Of a stretch of DNA of 36,506 nucleotides, positions 16,603 through 26,009 are shown piece after piece; the first letter of the stretch is position 1; each line of letters begins with the position of its first letter. Both the position numbers and the translations under genes were made by a program. The DNA is taken from assembly GCA_035267045.1 (NCBI GenBank), contig DATFMH010000157.1, positions 1 to 36,506 on the forward strand, written 5' to 3'. The notes beneath the pieces are model-generated. The model was not told where the DNA came from and did no database searches. It saw only the letters and a list, made by a program, of their open reading frames with translations. This stretch comes from DATFMH01 sp035267045. GTDB lineage: Bacteria; Bacteroidota; Rhodothermia; Balneolales; DATFMH01.

Positions 16603-19600
16603 ATGATGCGAACATCTATCATCAGTATGTTAATGATTGTCCTGCCATTTTTATCGGCAGGAGCGCAAGCACCTGTTTCGGGTAACAAAACGAAACAGAA
16701 ACCAGAATCCGTTGTACCCGGAAAAGCTTATCAGGGTATGCGCTGGCGTTTTGTCGGGCCATATCGGGCCGGATGGGCTACTGTTGCCGTTGGAGTACCG
16801 GGAAAACCCAATACATTTTACTTCGGAGCTGCCGGTGGTGGTGTTTGGAAGACGAATAACGCCGGAAGGACTTGGGAAGGGCTAATGCAGCATAAAACAG
16901 CATCTGCCATAGGAGCTCTCGATGTAGCACCTTCGAATCCAAGTATCATTTATGCCGGAACCGGACAGGTAACAACACGGTATGATAACATGGCGGGTAA
17001 CGGTGTCTATCGCTCAGCTGATGGTGGTAAGACCTGGACCAATGTCGGACTCAAAGATACGCGTCATATCGGACGTATCCTCATTGATCCGAAGGATCCC
17101 AACAGAGTGTTGGTTGCCGCACTGGGACATGTTTATGACACGAATAAACAACGCGGTGTTTTTCTAACGACCGATGGCGGAAAACACTGGAAACAGGTAC
17201 TCTATGAAAACGATAAATCCGGAGCCGTTGATCTTGCCTGGGATCCGGGACATCCGTCTGTTGTATATGCCGCTTTATGGCAAATGAGAATTCATCCCTG
17301 GCTCGATTATTTTCAACCTAAAATTGGTCCGGGTTCGGGAATATATAAAAGTACAGACGGTGGCGAACACTGGACACGTTTATCCGGTCATGGATTGCCT
17401 GATAGCGATTTAGGCCGCATTGGCTTAGGGGTAGCACGTGGCAGTAATGGACAAAGAGTATATGCTACAATTATTGCAAAAAATGGTAAAAACGGACTTT
17501 ATCGTTCTGATAATGGTGGACAAAGCTGGAATTTTATCAATAACAATGGTGCATTGGCTAACTCTTATTTCAGTCGTGTTACTGTTTCACCGAAAAATCC
17601 GGATGAAGTGTATGTAATGGGCCGCTCTATCAGAAGATCGATGGATGGCGGACATACTTTTAAGATTGTGAAAGGTGCTCCAGGCGGAGATGATTATCAC
17701 TTCCTGTGGATCAATCCAAATGATCCGACACATATGATCACCGGTGCTGATCAGGGAGCAGCTGTTACGGTTGACGGCGGCAAATTCTGGTCGAGTTGGT
17801 ACAATCAGCCAACAGGACAGTTTTATCATATCGCCCTGGATAACCAATTTCCATATCATATTTACAGTGGCCAGCAGGATAATGGTACGGTAGAAATTGC
17901 AAACAGGGGTCCGTACGGTGTTATTGAAGAACGCGACTGGCACCCGGTTGGCGGTGATGAACGTGATTATATGGTACCCAAACCCGGAAATCCGGATATG
18001 GTTTTTGGCAGTGGTTTAGGCGGACATATATCTCGTTTCGATGAAGTTACACGCCAGGTGGCAAATGTTTCACCATGGCCTATTTCCAGTTACGGGGCGT
18101 ATCCTCCCGGAGTGAAATATCGTTATACCTGGATCACGCCACTGGAGTTCTCAAAATTAGGATCACATCCGATGTATTTCGGTTCTCAATACCTGTTTAA
18201 GTCAACTGACAACGGTGACCACTGGGATATCATTAGTCCCGATTTAACAGGTAAGAAAGAAGATCACAAGCTTAAAAATCCAACACTTGATCAGGCAAAA
18301 GAAAATGGGTTTGGCGTAATTTATACGATAGCACCATCGCCGATAAAAGAAAATGAAATATGGATTGGAACTGACGACGGGTTGATTCAACTTACTACCG
18401 ACGCCGGGAAAACATGGCATAATGTAACTCCACCTTCAATTCCGGCGTGGGGTAGAATAGATGCGATTTCGCCATCTCATTTTGATACCAAAACTGCATA
18501 TGTTGCCGTGGATCTTCATCGTATCGGTAAATTCAAGCCTATGATTTTGAAGACAACGGATGGCGGCGAACATTGGACAATCATCGATAATGGTTTACCT
18601 ATGGACGAGTACTCAACTGTTGTTCGCGCTGACCCCAAACAAGAAGGGCTGCTGTTTTCCGGAACGGACAGAAGCGTTTATGTATCATTTAATGACGGTG
18701 CCAATTGGGAACCGCTTACCATGAATTTCCCAACTACCTGGGTTCGGGATCTCAAAATTCATGATGGTGATCTCGTTGCCGGTACACAAGGACGTGGTTT
18801 TTGGGTGATGGACGACCTGGAGCCGCTTCGCGAGTTAGCCGCTAATTCCGGGGTGAACTCGAATCATTTGTTTAAACCGGCTGTCGCCATAAGGCTTCGC
18901 GGCGATGAAAATAAAGATACTCCACCACCACCGTCAACACCGCTTGGACAAAATCCACCGGCAGGAGCTGTCATTGATTATTATTTGAATGGCTCAGCAC
19001 AGGGGCCGGTAACCATAACTATTAAAGATGCGGAAGGTAATTTGGTGCGGAAGTATTCGAGTGCCAATCAGAATGAGAATCTTCCGGCATTCCGCTATTT
19101 TCAAAAAGGATGGTTAGGGTCTCCCGAGCATCTTTCGGCCAAACCCGGAATGCATCGTTTTGTCTGGGATTTACGGTATACACGTCCTCAGGCACTGCAT
19201 TATGATTACTCAATTGCCGGGGTCTGGGAAGATCATACCCCAAAGAATCCTGAGGGAGCCCTGGTTTTACCCGGTACTTATAAAGTAACACTTACAGTTG
19301 CCGGTAAAAGTTATACCGAACCCGTTATGGTTAAGCTTGATCCGAGAGTTCAGGTAAGTAATAAAGCGCTGAAAGACCAACTTGCTTTTGCTCAGCTAAT
19401 AAACAAACGATTGAACACAGCTGTTGAAACGTATAAAGAGATTGAAGATATCCTTAGTGAAAAACAAAGTAATCTTTCTTCTTCGACAGTGATCCGGTTA
19501 AAAAACATTGCTGAAAAGGGAGATAACAACCTGTCTTCCGTATCCGGTATTTTGGCCATGTTATCCACTAAAGTTGAGGGGGCTGATGCTGCACCCAATC

Positions 19601-19689
19601 AGGGTCAGCATGATGTCTTCAATCAGTACAACAAAGAGCTGGAACAATTGTTGCAACAGTGGCAGCATGTGAAATCATCCTTAAAATAA
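16603..19689 (+). CDS. Large secreted VPS10/sortilin-like Asp-box propeller protein, copy 1
   Basis: 1028 residues. The signal peptide (MMRTS, a hydrophobic run, cleavage near AGAQA at ~22) shows export. About eleven Asp-box-type turns (S/T-x-D-x-G-x-x-W/F) are spread over residues ~80-730, including SADGGKTW, TTDGGKHW, STDGGEHW, SDNGGQSW, SMDGGHTF, STDNGDHW and TTDGGEHW. This is the signature of BNR/sialidase-type and VPS10 (sortilin) propellers. After ~760 come a Pro-rich linker, a beta-sandwich-like domain (GAVIDYYL, MHRFVWDLRY, LPGTYKVTL) and a helical C-terminus. No type IX sorting tail is visible. Such proteins are often annotated as glycosyl hydrolases, but I see no catalytic set; peptide or glycan binding is equally possible. 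A paralogue follows. Confidence 0.85.
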   Translation: MMRTSIISMLMIVLPFLSAGAQAPVSGNKTKQKPESVVPGKAYQGMRWRFVGPYRAGWATVAVGVPGKPNTFYFGAAGGGVWKTNNAGRTWEGLMQHKTASAIGALDVAPSNPSIIYAGTGQVTTRYDNMAGNGVYRSADGGKTWTNVGLKDTRHIGRILIDPKDPNRVLVAALGHVYDTNKQRGVFLTTDGGKHWKQVLYENDKSGAVDLAWDPGHPSVVYAALWQMRIHPWLDYFQPKIGPGSGIYKSTDGGEHWTRLSGHGLPDSDLGRIGLGVARGSNGQRVYATIIAKNGKNGLYRSDNGGQSWNFINNNGALANSYFSRVTVSPKNPDEVYVMGRSIRRSMDGGHTFKIVKGAPGGDDYHFLWINPNDPTHMITGADQGAAVTVDGGKFWSSWYNQPTGQFYHIALDNQFPYHIYSGQQDNGTVEIANRGPYGVIEERDWHPVGGDERDYMVPKPGNPDMVFGSGLGGHISRFDEVTRQVANVSPWPISSYGAYPPGVKYRYTWITPLEFSKLGSHPMYFGSQYLFKSTDNGDHWDIISPDLTGKKEDHKLKNPTLDQAKENGFGVIYTIAPSPIKENEIWIGTDDGLIQLTTDAGKTWHNVTPPSIPAWGRIDAISPSHFDTKTAYVAVDLHRIGKFKPMILKTTDGGEHWTIIDNGLPMDEYSTVVRADPKQEGLLFSGTDRSVYVSFNDGANWEPLTMNFPTTWVRDLKIHDGDLVAGTQGRGFWVMDDLEPLRELAANSGVNSNHLFKPAVAIRLRGDENKDTPPPPSTPLGQNPPAGAVIDYYLNGSAQGPVTITIKDAEGNLVRKYSSANQNENLPAFRYFQKGWLGSPEHLSAKPGMHRFVWDLRYTRPQALHYDYSIAGVWEDHTPKNPEGALVLPGTYKVTLTVAGKSYTEPVMVKLDPRVQVSNKALKDQLAFAQLINKRLNTAVETYKEIEDILSEKQSNLSSSTVIRLKNIAEKGDNNLSSVSGILAMLSTKVEGADAAPNQGQHDVFNQYNKELEQLLQQWQHVKSSLK

Positions 19690-19706
19690 TCTTAGTTAAT
19701 ATTTGT

Positions 19707-19747
19707 AAACCCTGTGGGTGATACGATACCATCCACAGGGTTTTTTA
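19707..19747 (+). terminator. Rho-independent terminator between the Asp-box paralogues
   Basis: An 11-bp stem (AAACCCTGTGG/CCACAGGGTTT) with a 15-nt loop overlaps and runs into TTTTTT, starting 18 nt past the first stop. The two paralogues are thus likely separate transcripts. Confidence 0.9.
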
Positions 19748-19842
19748 TCTTTACTGCTTTCTCTCTCTCTCACATAACTAAATTCTAGTCCTTAAATCAG
19801 GCTATATAACTCATTTTACTTCTTCCGGAAGGAGTCACGATA

Positions 19843-22800
19843 ATGACGGCAGATATGAACTACATAAATAAAATTTTTCAACAGGTAAATGGCTTTCTCA
19901 AGCAACTTTTTCCATCAAAAAGATGGTATGTTTCGACAGCCATACTTTTAATCGTCTTTTCTTTTTTCGGGGTAGGTCAAAAGGTCTGTGCACAGCAGAA
20001 TCAGGATCTGTCCTCGGTTCCTCAAAGAGCTTATGCAGCTATGAATTGGAGGCTTGTTGGACCATTCAGGGCGGGACGCGCATTAGCTGCAACAGGGGTT
20101 CCCGGCCACCCGACAACATATTATTTTGGTTCGGTTGATGGTGGTGTATGGAAAACTGGCAACGCCGGACAAACATGGAATAATATCACAGATAATGCCA
20201 AAATAGCCTCGATCGGTGCCATTGCTGTTGCTCATTCCGATCCATCTGTTATTTATGTGGGAACAGGCGAATCGGACATGCGGTCTGACATGACATATGG
20301 CACAGGAGTCTATAAATCGACTGATGGTGGAAAGCACTGGAAGTTTATGGGTTTGAAAGATACGCGACACATTGGTAAAATCGTTGTAAATCCGGATAAT
20401 CCGGATATAGTACTTGTCGCTGCTTTGGGACATGGGTACAACGCTAATAAGGAACGAGGCGTCTTTCGAAGCACGGATGGGGGCAGGACCTGGAAAAAGG
20501 TGTTGTACAAAGGTCCGGATATCGGTGCTGTTGATCTTGCCATGGACTCACAAAATCCGAGCATTGTCTTTGCCACAATGTGGAATGCGCATCGCCCGGC
20601 ATGGAGTCAATATCCTCCGGTGCAAGGGCCGGGAAGTGGATTATATAAATCTGTAGATGGCGGCATGACCTGGAAAGAGATCAAAGGGAATGGATTTCCG
20701 TCAGGGAAGGTAGGACGTATTGGCGTTTCTGTTGTAAGAACAACAAAAGGTGAACGGGTATATGCACTCGTTCAATCAAATAAGAAACCCGGCCTGTACC
20801 GGTCAGATGACGGGGGCAAAATCTGGTCTTTAGTAAGCCAGGATTCACGGATCAATACCCGGATGTGGTATTTCGGCCGCGTCTTTGCAGATCCACAAAA
20901 TCCGGATATCGTTTATATTCCGAACCGGTCGGTAATGCGTTCTAAGGATGGCGGCCATACTTTTAAAGCCATTAAAGGGTCCCCGGGCGGTGATGATTAT
21001 CATTATGTCTGGATCGATCCCCAAAATGATCATCATATGATAATAGGGGCCGATCAGGGTACGACGATAAGTCTGGATGACGGGAATACATGGAGCAGCT
21101 GGTATAATCAGCCGACGGCACAATTTTACCATGTGACCACGGATAATGCTTTCCCCTTTCATATTTACGGCGCGCAGCAGGATGCCGGTACTGTCGGTAT
21201 AGCAAGCAGAAGTGATTATGGTGAAATTACGTTCCGTGACTGGTTTTCGGTAGAAGCCGGGGAGAGTGGTTACCTGGCGGTTGATCCGAAAAATGCCAAC
21301 ATCATATATGGTGGTAATACCTATGGGGGAATCTATCGGTTTAACAAGAAGACGGGTCAGCGTCAGGATATTTCACCGGTGCCTGTAAGTACCTGGCCAA
21401 TGCCACCTATCTATAACCGGAAATACCGGTTTACGTGGACCTCACCTATCGTTTTCGATCCCATCGATAAGAAATCACTGTATCTGGGGGCACAGGTATT
21501 ACTGAGAACACGTGACGGCGGGCACAGCTGGAAAGTAGTGAGTCCGGATCTTACGGGATATAAGAAAGGTATTAAATCAGATGAGAAACCAACGGTTGAA
21601 AACGCGGCACAAAAAGGGTATGGCGTGATCTATTCCGTTGCTCCATCTCCCATTCATGAGGGAACCATATGGGCTGGAACAGATGATGGTTTTGTGTGGG
21701 TAACGACCGATGGTGGCCAACACTGGAACAATGTTACGCCTGATGATTTAAAACCATGGAGTAAAATAAGTCTTGTCGAAGCTTCTCCTTTTAAAGGGAA
21801 GACCGCTTATATCGCGGTTGATCGTCACCGCCTCGATGATTTTCATCCGTATATTTATCGAACTGAGGATAATGGAGAACATTGGACTCTTATAAACAAA
21901 GGAATTCCGGATGGATCATTTGTCCGGGCTGTACGGGAAGATCCTAAACGCCCGGGGTTACTTTATGCAGGTACCGAAACAGGTGTTTATGTCTCATTTG
22001 ACAATGGAGATCACTGGCAATCACTTCAGATGAATTTGCCAAAGGCTTCAGTTCGTGACCTGGCAGTTCACGATAATGATTTGATAGCAGCAACACATGG
22101 ACGTGCATTTTGGGTGTTGGATGACCTTTCGCCTTTACGCCAAATGAATCAGAAAATACTCGATTCCAGCCTTCATTTATATCAGCCGGCAACGGCCATT
22201 CGATTACGAAGAGATGAAAGTCATGATACCCCGTTACCGCCGGAGATACCACATGGTAAAAACCCCCCGTCCGGAGCTGTTATCGATTATTATTTTAATT
22301 CAAAGCCAAGTGGGCCGGTCAGGCTTGAGATCCTTGATCAAAAGGGTAATGTAGTTCGAACCTATTCAAGTCAAAGGACTTATGAAGTTCCTGCCGGGAA
22401 AACATATTTCGATAGGGAATGGTTGCCAAAACCTGTACGATTACCCGATCATGCCGGTATGAATAGGTTTGTATGGGATCTCCGTTATAATCGTCCTAAA
22501 GCTTTGAGTTATAGTTTCAGTATTGCGGCTATTGCCGGGAAGGGTACGGTTGCGGAACCACGTGGACCAATGGTGCTGCCGGGTACCTACACAGTAAAAT
22601 TAATAGCGGATGGACAAACAAAAACACAGAATCTGGATGTAAAAATGGATCCGCGAGTAGATGTTGGTCATGAAGCGTTACAAAAACAATTCGAGCTTTC
22701 ACGAAATATTGATGCTTTACTTAATAGAACGGTGACAACGTATCAGGACATCATAAAGGTAATCAAGAACAGTGATAACCGGCTTTCCGGTTCACAAAAG

Positions 22801-22998
22801 GTTGAATTGAACGAGATCGCTCAACAAGGGGATCCGAATTTGAGTTCTTTAAGCGGTGCCCTAAGCGGACTTCTTAATGGAATTCAAACAACCGATGATG
22901 CTCCAACTCAGGCGCAGTTAGAAACGTACCATGATTTGAAGAATAAAGCAGATCATTTTTTCCAAAAGTGGGCACATATAAAATCAACCATTCATTAG
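19843..22998 (+). CDS. Large secreted VPS10/sortilin-like Asp-box propeller protein, copy 2
   Basis: 1051 residues. GGAAGGAG lies 8 nt before the ATG, which supports this start. The N-terminus has an unusually long ~30-residue polar lead before the hydrophobic core and a likely cleavage near VCAQQ. About eleven Asp-box turns (STDGGKHW, STDGGRTW, SVDGGMTW, SDDGGKIW, SKDGGHTF, SLDDGNTW, TRDGGHSW, TTDGGQHW, TEDNGEHW, SFDNGDHW and one variant) match copy 1 in order. The same Pro-rich linker, FVWDLRY sandwich and helical tail follow. The shared architecture marks a tandem duplication. Function is unassigned; binding or processing of extracellular peptides or glycans fits the neighbouring secreted peptidases, which is inference. 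Confidence 0.85.
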   Translation: MTADMNYINKIFQQVNGFLKQLFPSKRWYVSTAILLIVFSFFGVGQKVCAQQNQDLSSVPQRAYAAMNWRLVGPFRAGRALAATGVPGHPTTYYFGSVDGGVWKTGNAGQTWNNITDNAKIASIGAIAVAHSDPSVIYVGTGESDMRSDMTYGTGVYKSTDGGKHWKFMGLKDTRHIGKIVVNPDNPDIVLVAALGHGYNANKERGVFRSTDGGRTWKKVLYKGPDIGAVDLAMDSQNPSIVFATMWNAHRPAWSQYPPVQGPGSGLYKSVDGGMTWKEIKGNGFPSGKVGRIGVSVVRTTKGERVYALVQSNKKPGLYRSDDGGKIWSLVSQDSRINTRMWYFGRVFADPQNPDIVYIPNRSVMRSKDGGHTFKAIKGSPGGDDYHYVWIDPQNDHHMIIGADQGTTISLDDGNTWSSWYNQPTAQFYHVTTDNAFPFHIYGAQQDAGTVGIASRSDYGEITFRDWFSVEAGESGYLAVDPKNANIIYGGNTYGGIYRFNKKTGQRQDISPVPVSTWPMPPIYNRKYRFTWTSPIVFDPIDKKSLYLGAQVLLRTRDGGHSWKVVSPDLTGYKKGIKSDEKPTVENAAQKGYGVIYSVAPSPIHEGTIWAGTDDGFVWVTTDGGQHWNNVTPDDLKPWSKISLVEASPFKGKTAYIAVDRHRLDDFHPYIYRTEDNGEHWTLINKGIPDGSFVRAVREDPKRPGLLYAGTETGVYVSFDNGDHWQSLQMNLPKASVRDLAVHDNDLIAATHGRAFWVLDDLSPLRQMNQKILDSSLHLYQPATAIRLRRDESHDTPLPPEIPHGKNPPSGAVIDYYFNSKPSGPVRLEILDQKGNVVRTYSSQRTYEVPAGKTYFDREWLPKPVRLPDHAGMNRFVWDLRYNRPKALSYSFSIAAIAGKGTVAEPRGPMVLPGTYTVKLIADGQTKTQNLDVKMDPRVDVGHEALQKQFELSRNIDALLNRTVTTYQDIIKVIKNSDNRLSGSQKVELNEIAQQGDPNLSSLSGALSGLLNGIQTTDDAPTQAQLETYHDLKNKADHFFQKWAHIKSTIH

Positions 22999-23008
22999 AT
23001 AAAGTATT

Positions 23009-23105
23009 GGGCTCCACCCGATGAGGGTGGCGCCCATATATACCAGCAAGAAGCCAAAATAGGTGAACACCACTTCCTAAAAGTGGGGCCCACCGGATTT
23101 GGGTG
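23009..23105. repeat. Cluster of GC-rich hairpins after Asp-box copy 2
   Basis: Three related palindromes follow one another. 23009-23035: GGGC plus CCACCC-GATGA-GGGTGG plus GCCC. 23070-23086: CCACTT-CCTAA-AAGTGG. 23090-23105: a weaker CCCACCGGATTTGGGTG element resembling the first. No T-tract follows, so simple intrinsic termination is unlikely. They could be REP-like elements, a 3'-end stabiliser or part of a small RNA. Confidence 0.5.
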
Positions 23106-23251
23106 AGTGTGCCGTCATGTATGGGATGTGAAAGGGGAAAATATCATTTGGGAATTGGAAGCGATTTTTGTCAGACAAGAAAATTGCAGATGGGTTAATA
23201 AACAATTAGTTTGCCCGATTAAAATAAAATCCCAATAACATACAACCTCCA

Positions 23252-24478
23252 TTGAATCGCTATATCCAACTGTTTAAAAAGGAATGGAAGATACTTCTGT
23301 ACGGACTGATCATTACATTTTTCTCCAGTTTCGGACAGACCTTTTTCATTTCCCTTTTTGTACCTGTAATTATTCATAATTTCCATCTTACAAAAACGGG
23401 TTTCGGAACTTTATACGCCGGAATAACCCTATTAAGTGCAATTAACCTGTCTTATTTCGGGCGATGGATCGACCGCATGCCCTTGAAGACATATGGTTTA
23501 TTCATCGCAGGTGGATTAATATGCGGAAGTTTACTGCTCTCACTGTCATGGTTTTGGCTGGTATTGGGCTTAGGTTTGTTACTGGTACGTTTTTTTGGAC
23601 AGGGTCTGAGTTCTCATGCCTCTCAAACAGCTATGTCACGTTATTTTGATGCCGACAGGGGAACAGCGCTGAGTATAGCCAGCCTCGGTTTTCCATTGGG
23701 TGAAGGGATATTGCCGGGATTGATAACGATCCTGCTATCGGTACTGGCATGGCGATGGGTATGGGCATCCGTCTCACTTTTCATAGTGATACTACTCGTT
23801 CCCCTAACCATTTATCTTTTACATGACGATCGCTTCAGAAGAGCACCCAAACAGGAAGATGCGCCGGCTGATGAAAATGGACAAGAATGGCATTACCGGG
23901 ATATAATTAAAGATTCCAGGTTCTATTATCTGTTTTTACCGGTGCTATTACCTCCTTTTTTGATTACGGGCCTGTTTCTATACCAAATATCATTTGCCCA
24001 TGATCTCGGATGGTCGGCCGGCCTTATTGCTACCGCTTTTATCAGTTACGCCATATCAAGAGTTATCGGTACTATTGTGAGCGGCCCTGTCATCGACCGT
24101 TTTACAGCTACAAGAATATTTCCGTATTATCTTATTCCTTTCGGAATTGCTTTGGCCTTTGCTTATTGGCATCCGGGTGATTGGTCAGCTTTTGTGTATA
24201 TGTTTTTCGTGGGTATAACCATGGGAACAGGTGGAAATATCAAGTCGGCGTTATATGCTGAACTGTATGGCGTGCGGACAATTGGAACGGTACGAAGCCT
24301 CTTTCAGTCGCTCATGGTATTCAGTACGGCTATAAGTCCGTTTTTAATGGGATGGCTGCTGGATCATAATATCGCTGTCACAAAGATTTTACTGGTTGCT
24401 ATAGCCATCATTATTTTTGCCAGTTTACTTTCCTGGAGATTGTATCTTATGGAGAAACCGGCATATGTTACACAGTGA
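23252..24478 (+). CDS. Major facilitator superfamily transporter
   Basis: 408 residues with 12 predicted helices in two halves, separated by a charged cytoplasmic loop around residues 193-220 (DDRFRRAPKQEDAPADENGQ). The loop after helix 2 carries an MFS motif-A-like stretch (YFGRWIDRMPLKTYG), with a related one in the second half (SGPVIDRFTATRIF). The only reasonable start is TTG at 23252: an in-frame stop lies just upstream, and the first internal Met is in motif A, too late to preserve helices 1-2. The layout recalls monocarboxylate or oxalate/formate-type MFS members, but the substrate is unknown. The DksA/TraR gene follows 43 nt later and may be co-transcribed. Confidence 0.85.
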   Translation: MNRYIQLFKKEWKILLYGLIITFFSSFGQTFFISLFVPVIIHNFHLTKTGFGTLYAGITLLSAINLSYFGRWIDRMPLKTYGLFIAGGLICGSLLLSLSWFWLVLGLGLLLVRFFGQGLSSHASQTAMSRYFDADRGTALSIASLGFPLGEGILPGLITILLSVLAWRWVWASVSLFIVILLVPLTIYLLHDDRFRRAPKQEDAPADENGQEWHYRDIIKDSRFYYLFLPVLLPPFLITGLFLYQISFAHDLGWSAGLIATAFISYAISRVIGTIVSGPVIDRFTATRIFPYYLIPFGIALAFAYWHPGDWSAFVYMFFVGITMGTGGNIKSALYAELYGVRTIGTVRSLFQSLMVFSTAISPFLMGWLLDHNIAVTKILLVAIAIIIFASLLSWRLYLMEKPAYVTQ

Positions 24479-24521
24479 TGTCAATGAATATCCAAAATGC
24501 TATTAATTTTAAATCTGAATC

Positions 24522-24851
24522 ATGACTGACAAAGAAAGAGACGGACTTCGTGATATTATTACAGAACAGATAAGTAGTACACAAGAGGAGTTGAAAATAT
24601 TAATTGAAATGACTCGTCCGGTGTCTCCCGATAACGCAATAGGCCGTATATCCCGGATGGATGCCATTAATAATAAAACCATTAATGATGCCGCACTGCG
24701 AAATCAACAGAAAAAATTGAAAAAACTGGAAAGGGCATTGGAACGAATGAATGATAAAAACTTTGGGAAATGTATGCGCTGCGGTGAGGACATCCCTTTC
24801 GGCCGATTGAAGTTCATGCCGCATACGACAAAATGTGTCAAATGTGCCTGA
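24522..24851 (+). CDS. DksA/TraR-family C4 zinc-finger protein
   Basis: 109 residues. An N-terminal helical coiled-coil region (about 5-75) is followed by a four-cysteine zinc finger: C84-x2-C87 (CMRC) and C105-x2-C108 (CVKC), with GEDIPFGRLKFMPHTTK between. This is the DksA/TraR signature. The protein is shorter than E. coli DksA (151 residues) and similar to the short TraR/YbiI-like group. DksA-type proteins enter the RNA polymerase secondary channel to tune transcription. Whether this one does is uncertain, because the acidic coiled-coil tip typical of DksA is not obvious. Its end is 9 nt from the converging flavoprotein gene, leaving no room for a terminator between. Confidence 0.88.
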   Translation: MTDKERDGLRDIITEQISSTQEELKILIEMTRPVSPDNAIGRISRMDAINNKTINDAALRNQQKKLKKLERALERMNDKNFGKCMRCGEDIPFGRLKFMPHTTKCVKCA

Positions 24852-24860
24852 GTAAGATAA

Positions 24861-26009
24861 TCACAGCCAGCGCATCGTAAATAATCGGGGCAGGATCCAT
24901 TTCGTAGGCAGATGAAGCAATGATTTGATAAACATTTCATTGACAGCCTGGTAATAATGTTCCCTTCCCATGCTCATGTTAAACTCAGCACGTTTTATAG
25001 CCTGCCATGCCGCCATCCGGCGTTTGACTGAAAATGATTTCCATGGGAAGTTTCCTGATTTACTTTTTTTCTGAGATAGTAATGTATTGCTGAGTTCCCA
25101 TGCATCCATCCAACCCAGGTTCATACCCTGTCCGCCAAAAGGACTCACGATGTGGGCCGCGTCTCCAATAATTCCCGTCCTGTCGCGGCCAAACGAATCA
25201 ACCAGGTAATGCTGAACGCCAAAAGAGCTGATCATGGAGTTTGTTTCTACCGGTATAGTAAAATCCGTTCGTGATTCTATGTTGCTTATCAAGTGTTCCG
25301 GAGAAGGTGACGAGATGTATTCCGGTGTACGAATGACCCATCGACGCTTATTATCAGGAAGTGGAAAGGACTCTATTAATCCTTTGCTTTGCAGGTATAT
25401 AGCGGCAGCGGTTTCGAAATTCGTTGTATCTTCAAAATCACCCATAATGAAGGTATCAGGGTAAGAACCGCCGTTGAAGTTTATTTTTAATTGTTTTCGT
25501 ACGGTACTGTTTTTACCATCACATCCGATCAGGTATTGTGCATTGATCTCCGATTCTGTGTCATCATAGTTTTGTATTTCAACCTTGATACCTGATTCTG
25601 AATCTATGAATGCAATCAGTTTAGATCCTTTTTTAAGGGAACCGGGATAATGCTGTTCCAGATAACCTTCTAATAGGATTTCTGTTTGATATTGGGGCAA
25701 AGTCAGGACAAACGGATATGGCGGCGGGCAGGATGAAAAATCAAGTTCGCCAAGTATTCCATCATCTCCGATGGCTAATCCCTTGTGAACGTGAAGGCCC
25801 TGTTCGATAAATGAATCAACGATTCCCATCTTCTCAAGATATTCTAAAGACGGCGGATGTATTCCAATGGAACGGGAGTGTGTTGATCGTTCGATATTGC
25901 GCTCAATAATTAACGTATCGAAACCGAGTTGCTGCAATCTGAGACCAAGAAAAAGTCCGACAGCACCTCCTCCGGATATCAATATCTCTGTTTCAATAGT
26001 GTTGCTCAC
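24861..26009 (-). CDS. FAD-dependent monooxygenase (class A, PHBH-like)
   Basis: 382 residues. The Rossmann motif ISGGGAVGLFLGLRL (residues ~11-25) binds the FAD ADP part. A DG-type motif (GCDGKNSTVRK) and the GD motif (GIIGDAAHIVSPFGGQGMNLG), where Asp contacts the FAD ribitol, place it in the aromatic hydroxylase/UbiH-like flavoproteins. It would hydroxylate an aromatic or phenolic ring using NAD(P)H and O2. The GTG start overlaps the methyltransferase TGA in GTGA, so translation is probably coupled. It is the third enzyme of a PKS-methyltransferase-monooxygenase operon and is likely to oxidise the polyketide product, perhaps to a hydroquinone or quinone (inference by analogy with Streptomyces srsABC). 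Confidence 0.88.
   Translation of the reverse strand: MSNTIETEILISGGGAVGLFLGLRLQQLGFDTLIIERNIERSTHSRSIGIHPPSLEYLEKMGIVDSFIEQGLHVHKGLAIGDDGILGELDFSSCPPPYPFVLTLPQYQTEILLEGYLEQHYPGSLKKGSKLIAFIDSESGIKVEIQNYDDTESEINAQYLIGCDGKNSTVRKQLKINFNGGSYPDTFIMGDFEDTTNFETAAAIYLQSKGLIESFPLPDNKRRWVIRTPEYISSPSPEHLISNIESRTDFTIPVETNSMISSFGVQHYLVDSFGRDRTGIIGDAAHIVSPFGGQGMNLGWMDAWELSNTLLSQKKSKSGNFPWKSFSVKRRMAAWQAIKRAEFNMSMGREHYYQAVNEMFIKSLLHLPTKWILPRLFTMRWL

Noticed and set aside
16280..16603. 107-codon plus-strand frame overlapping the Asp-box gene start
   Set aside because: It needs a TTG start, has no Shine-Dalgarno, no recognisable motif, a biased composition and no signal or membrane segment. Probably chance.
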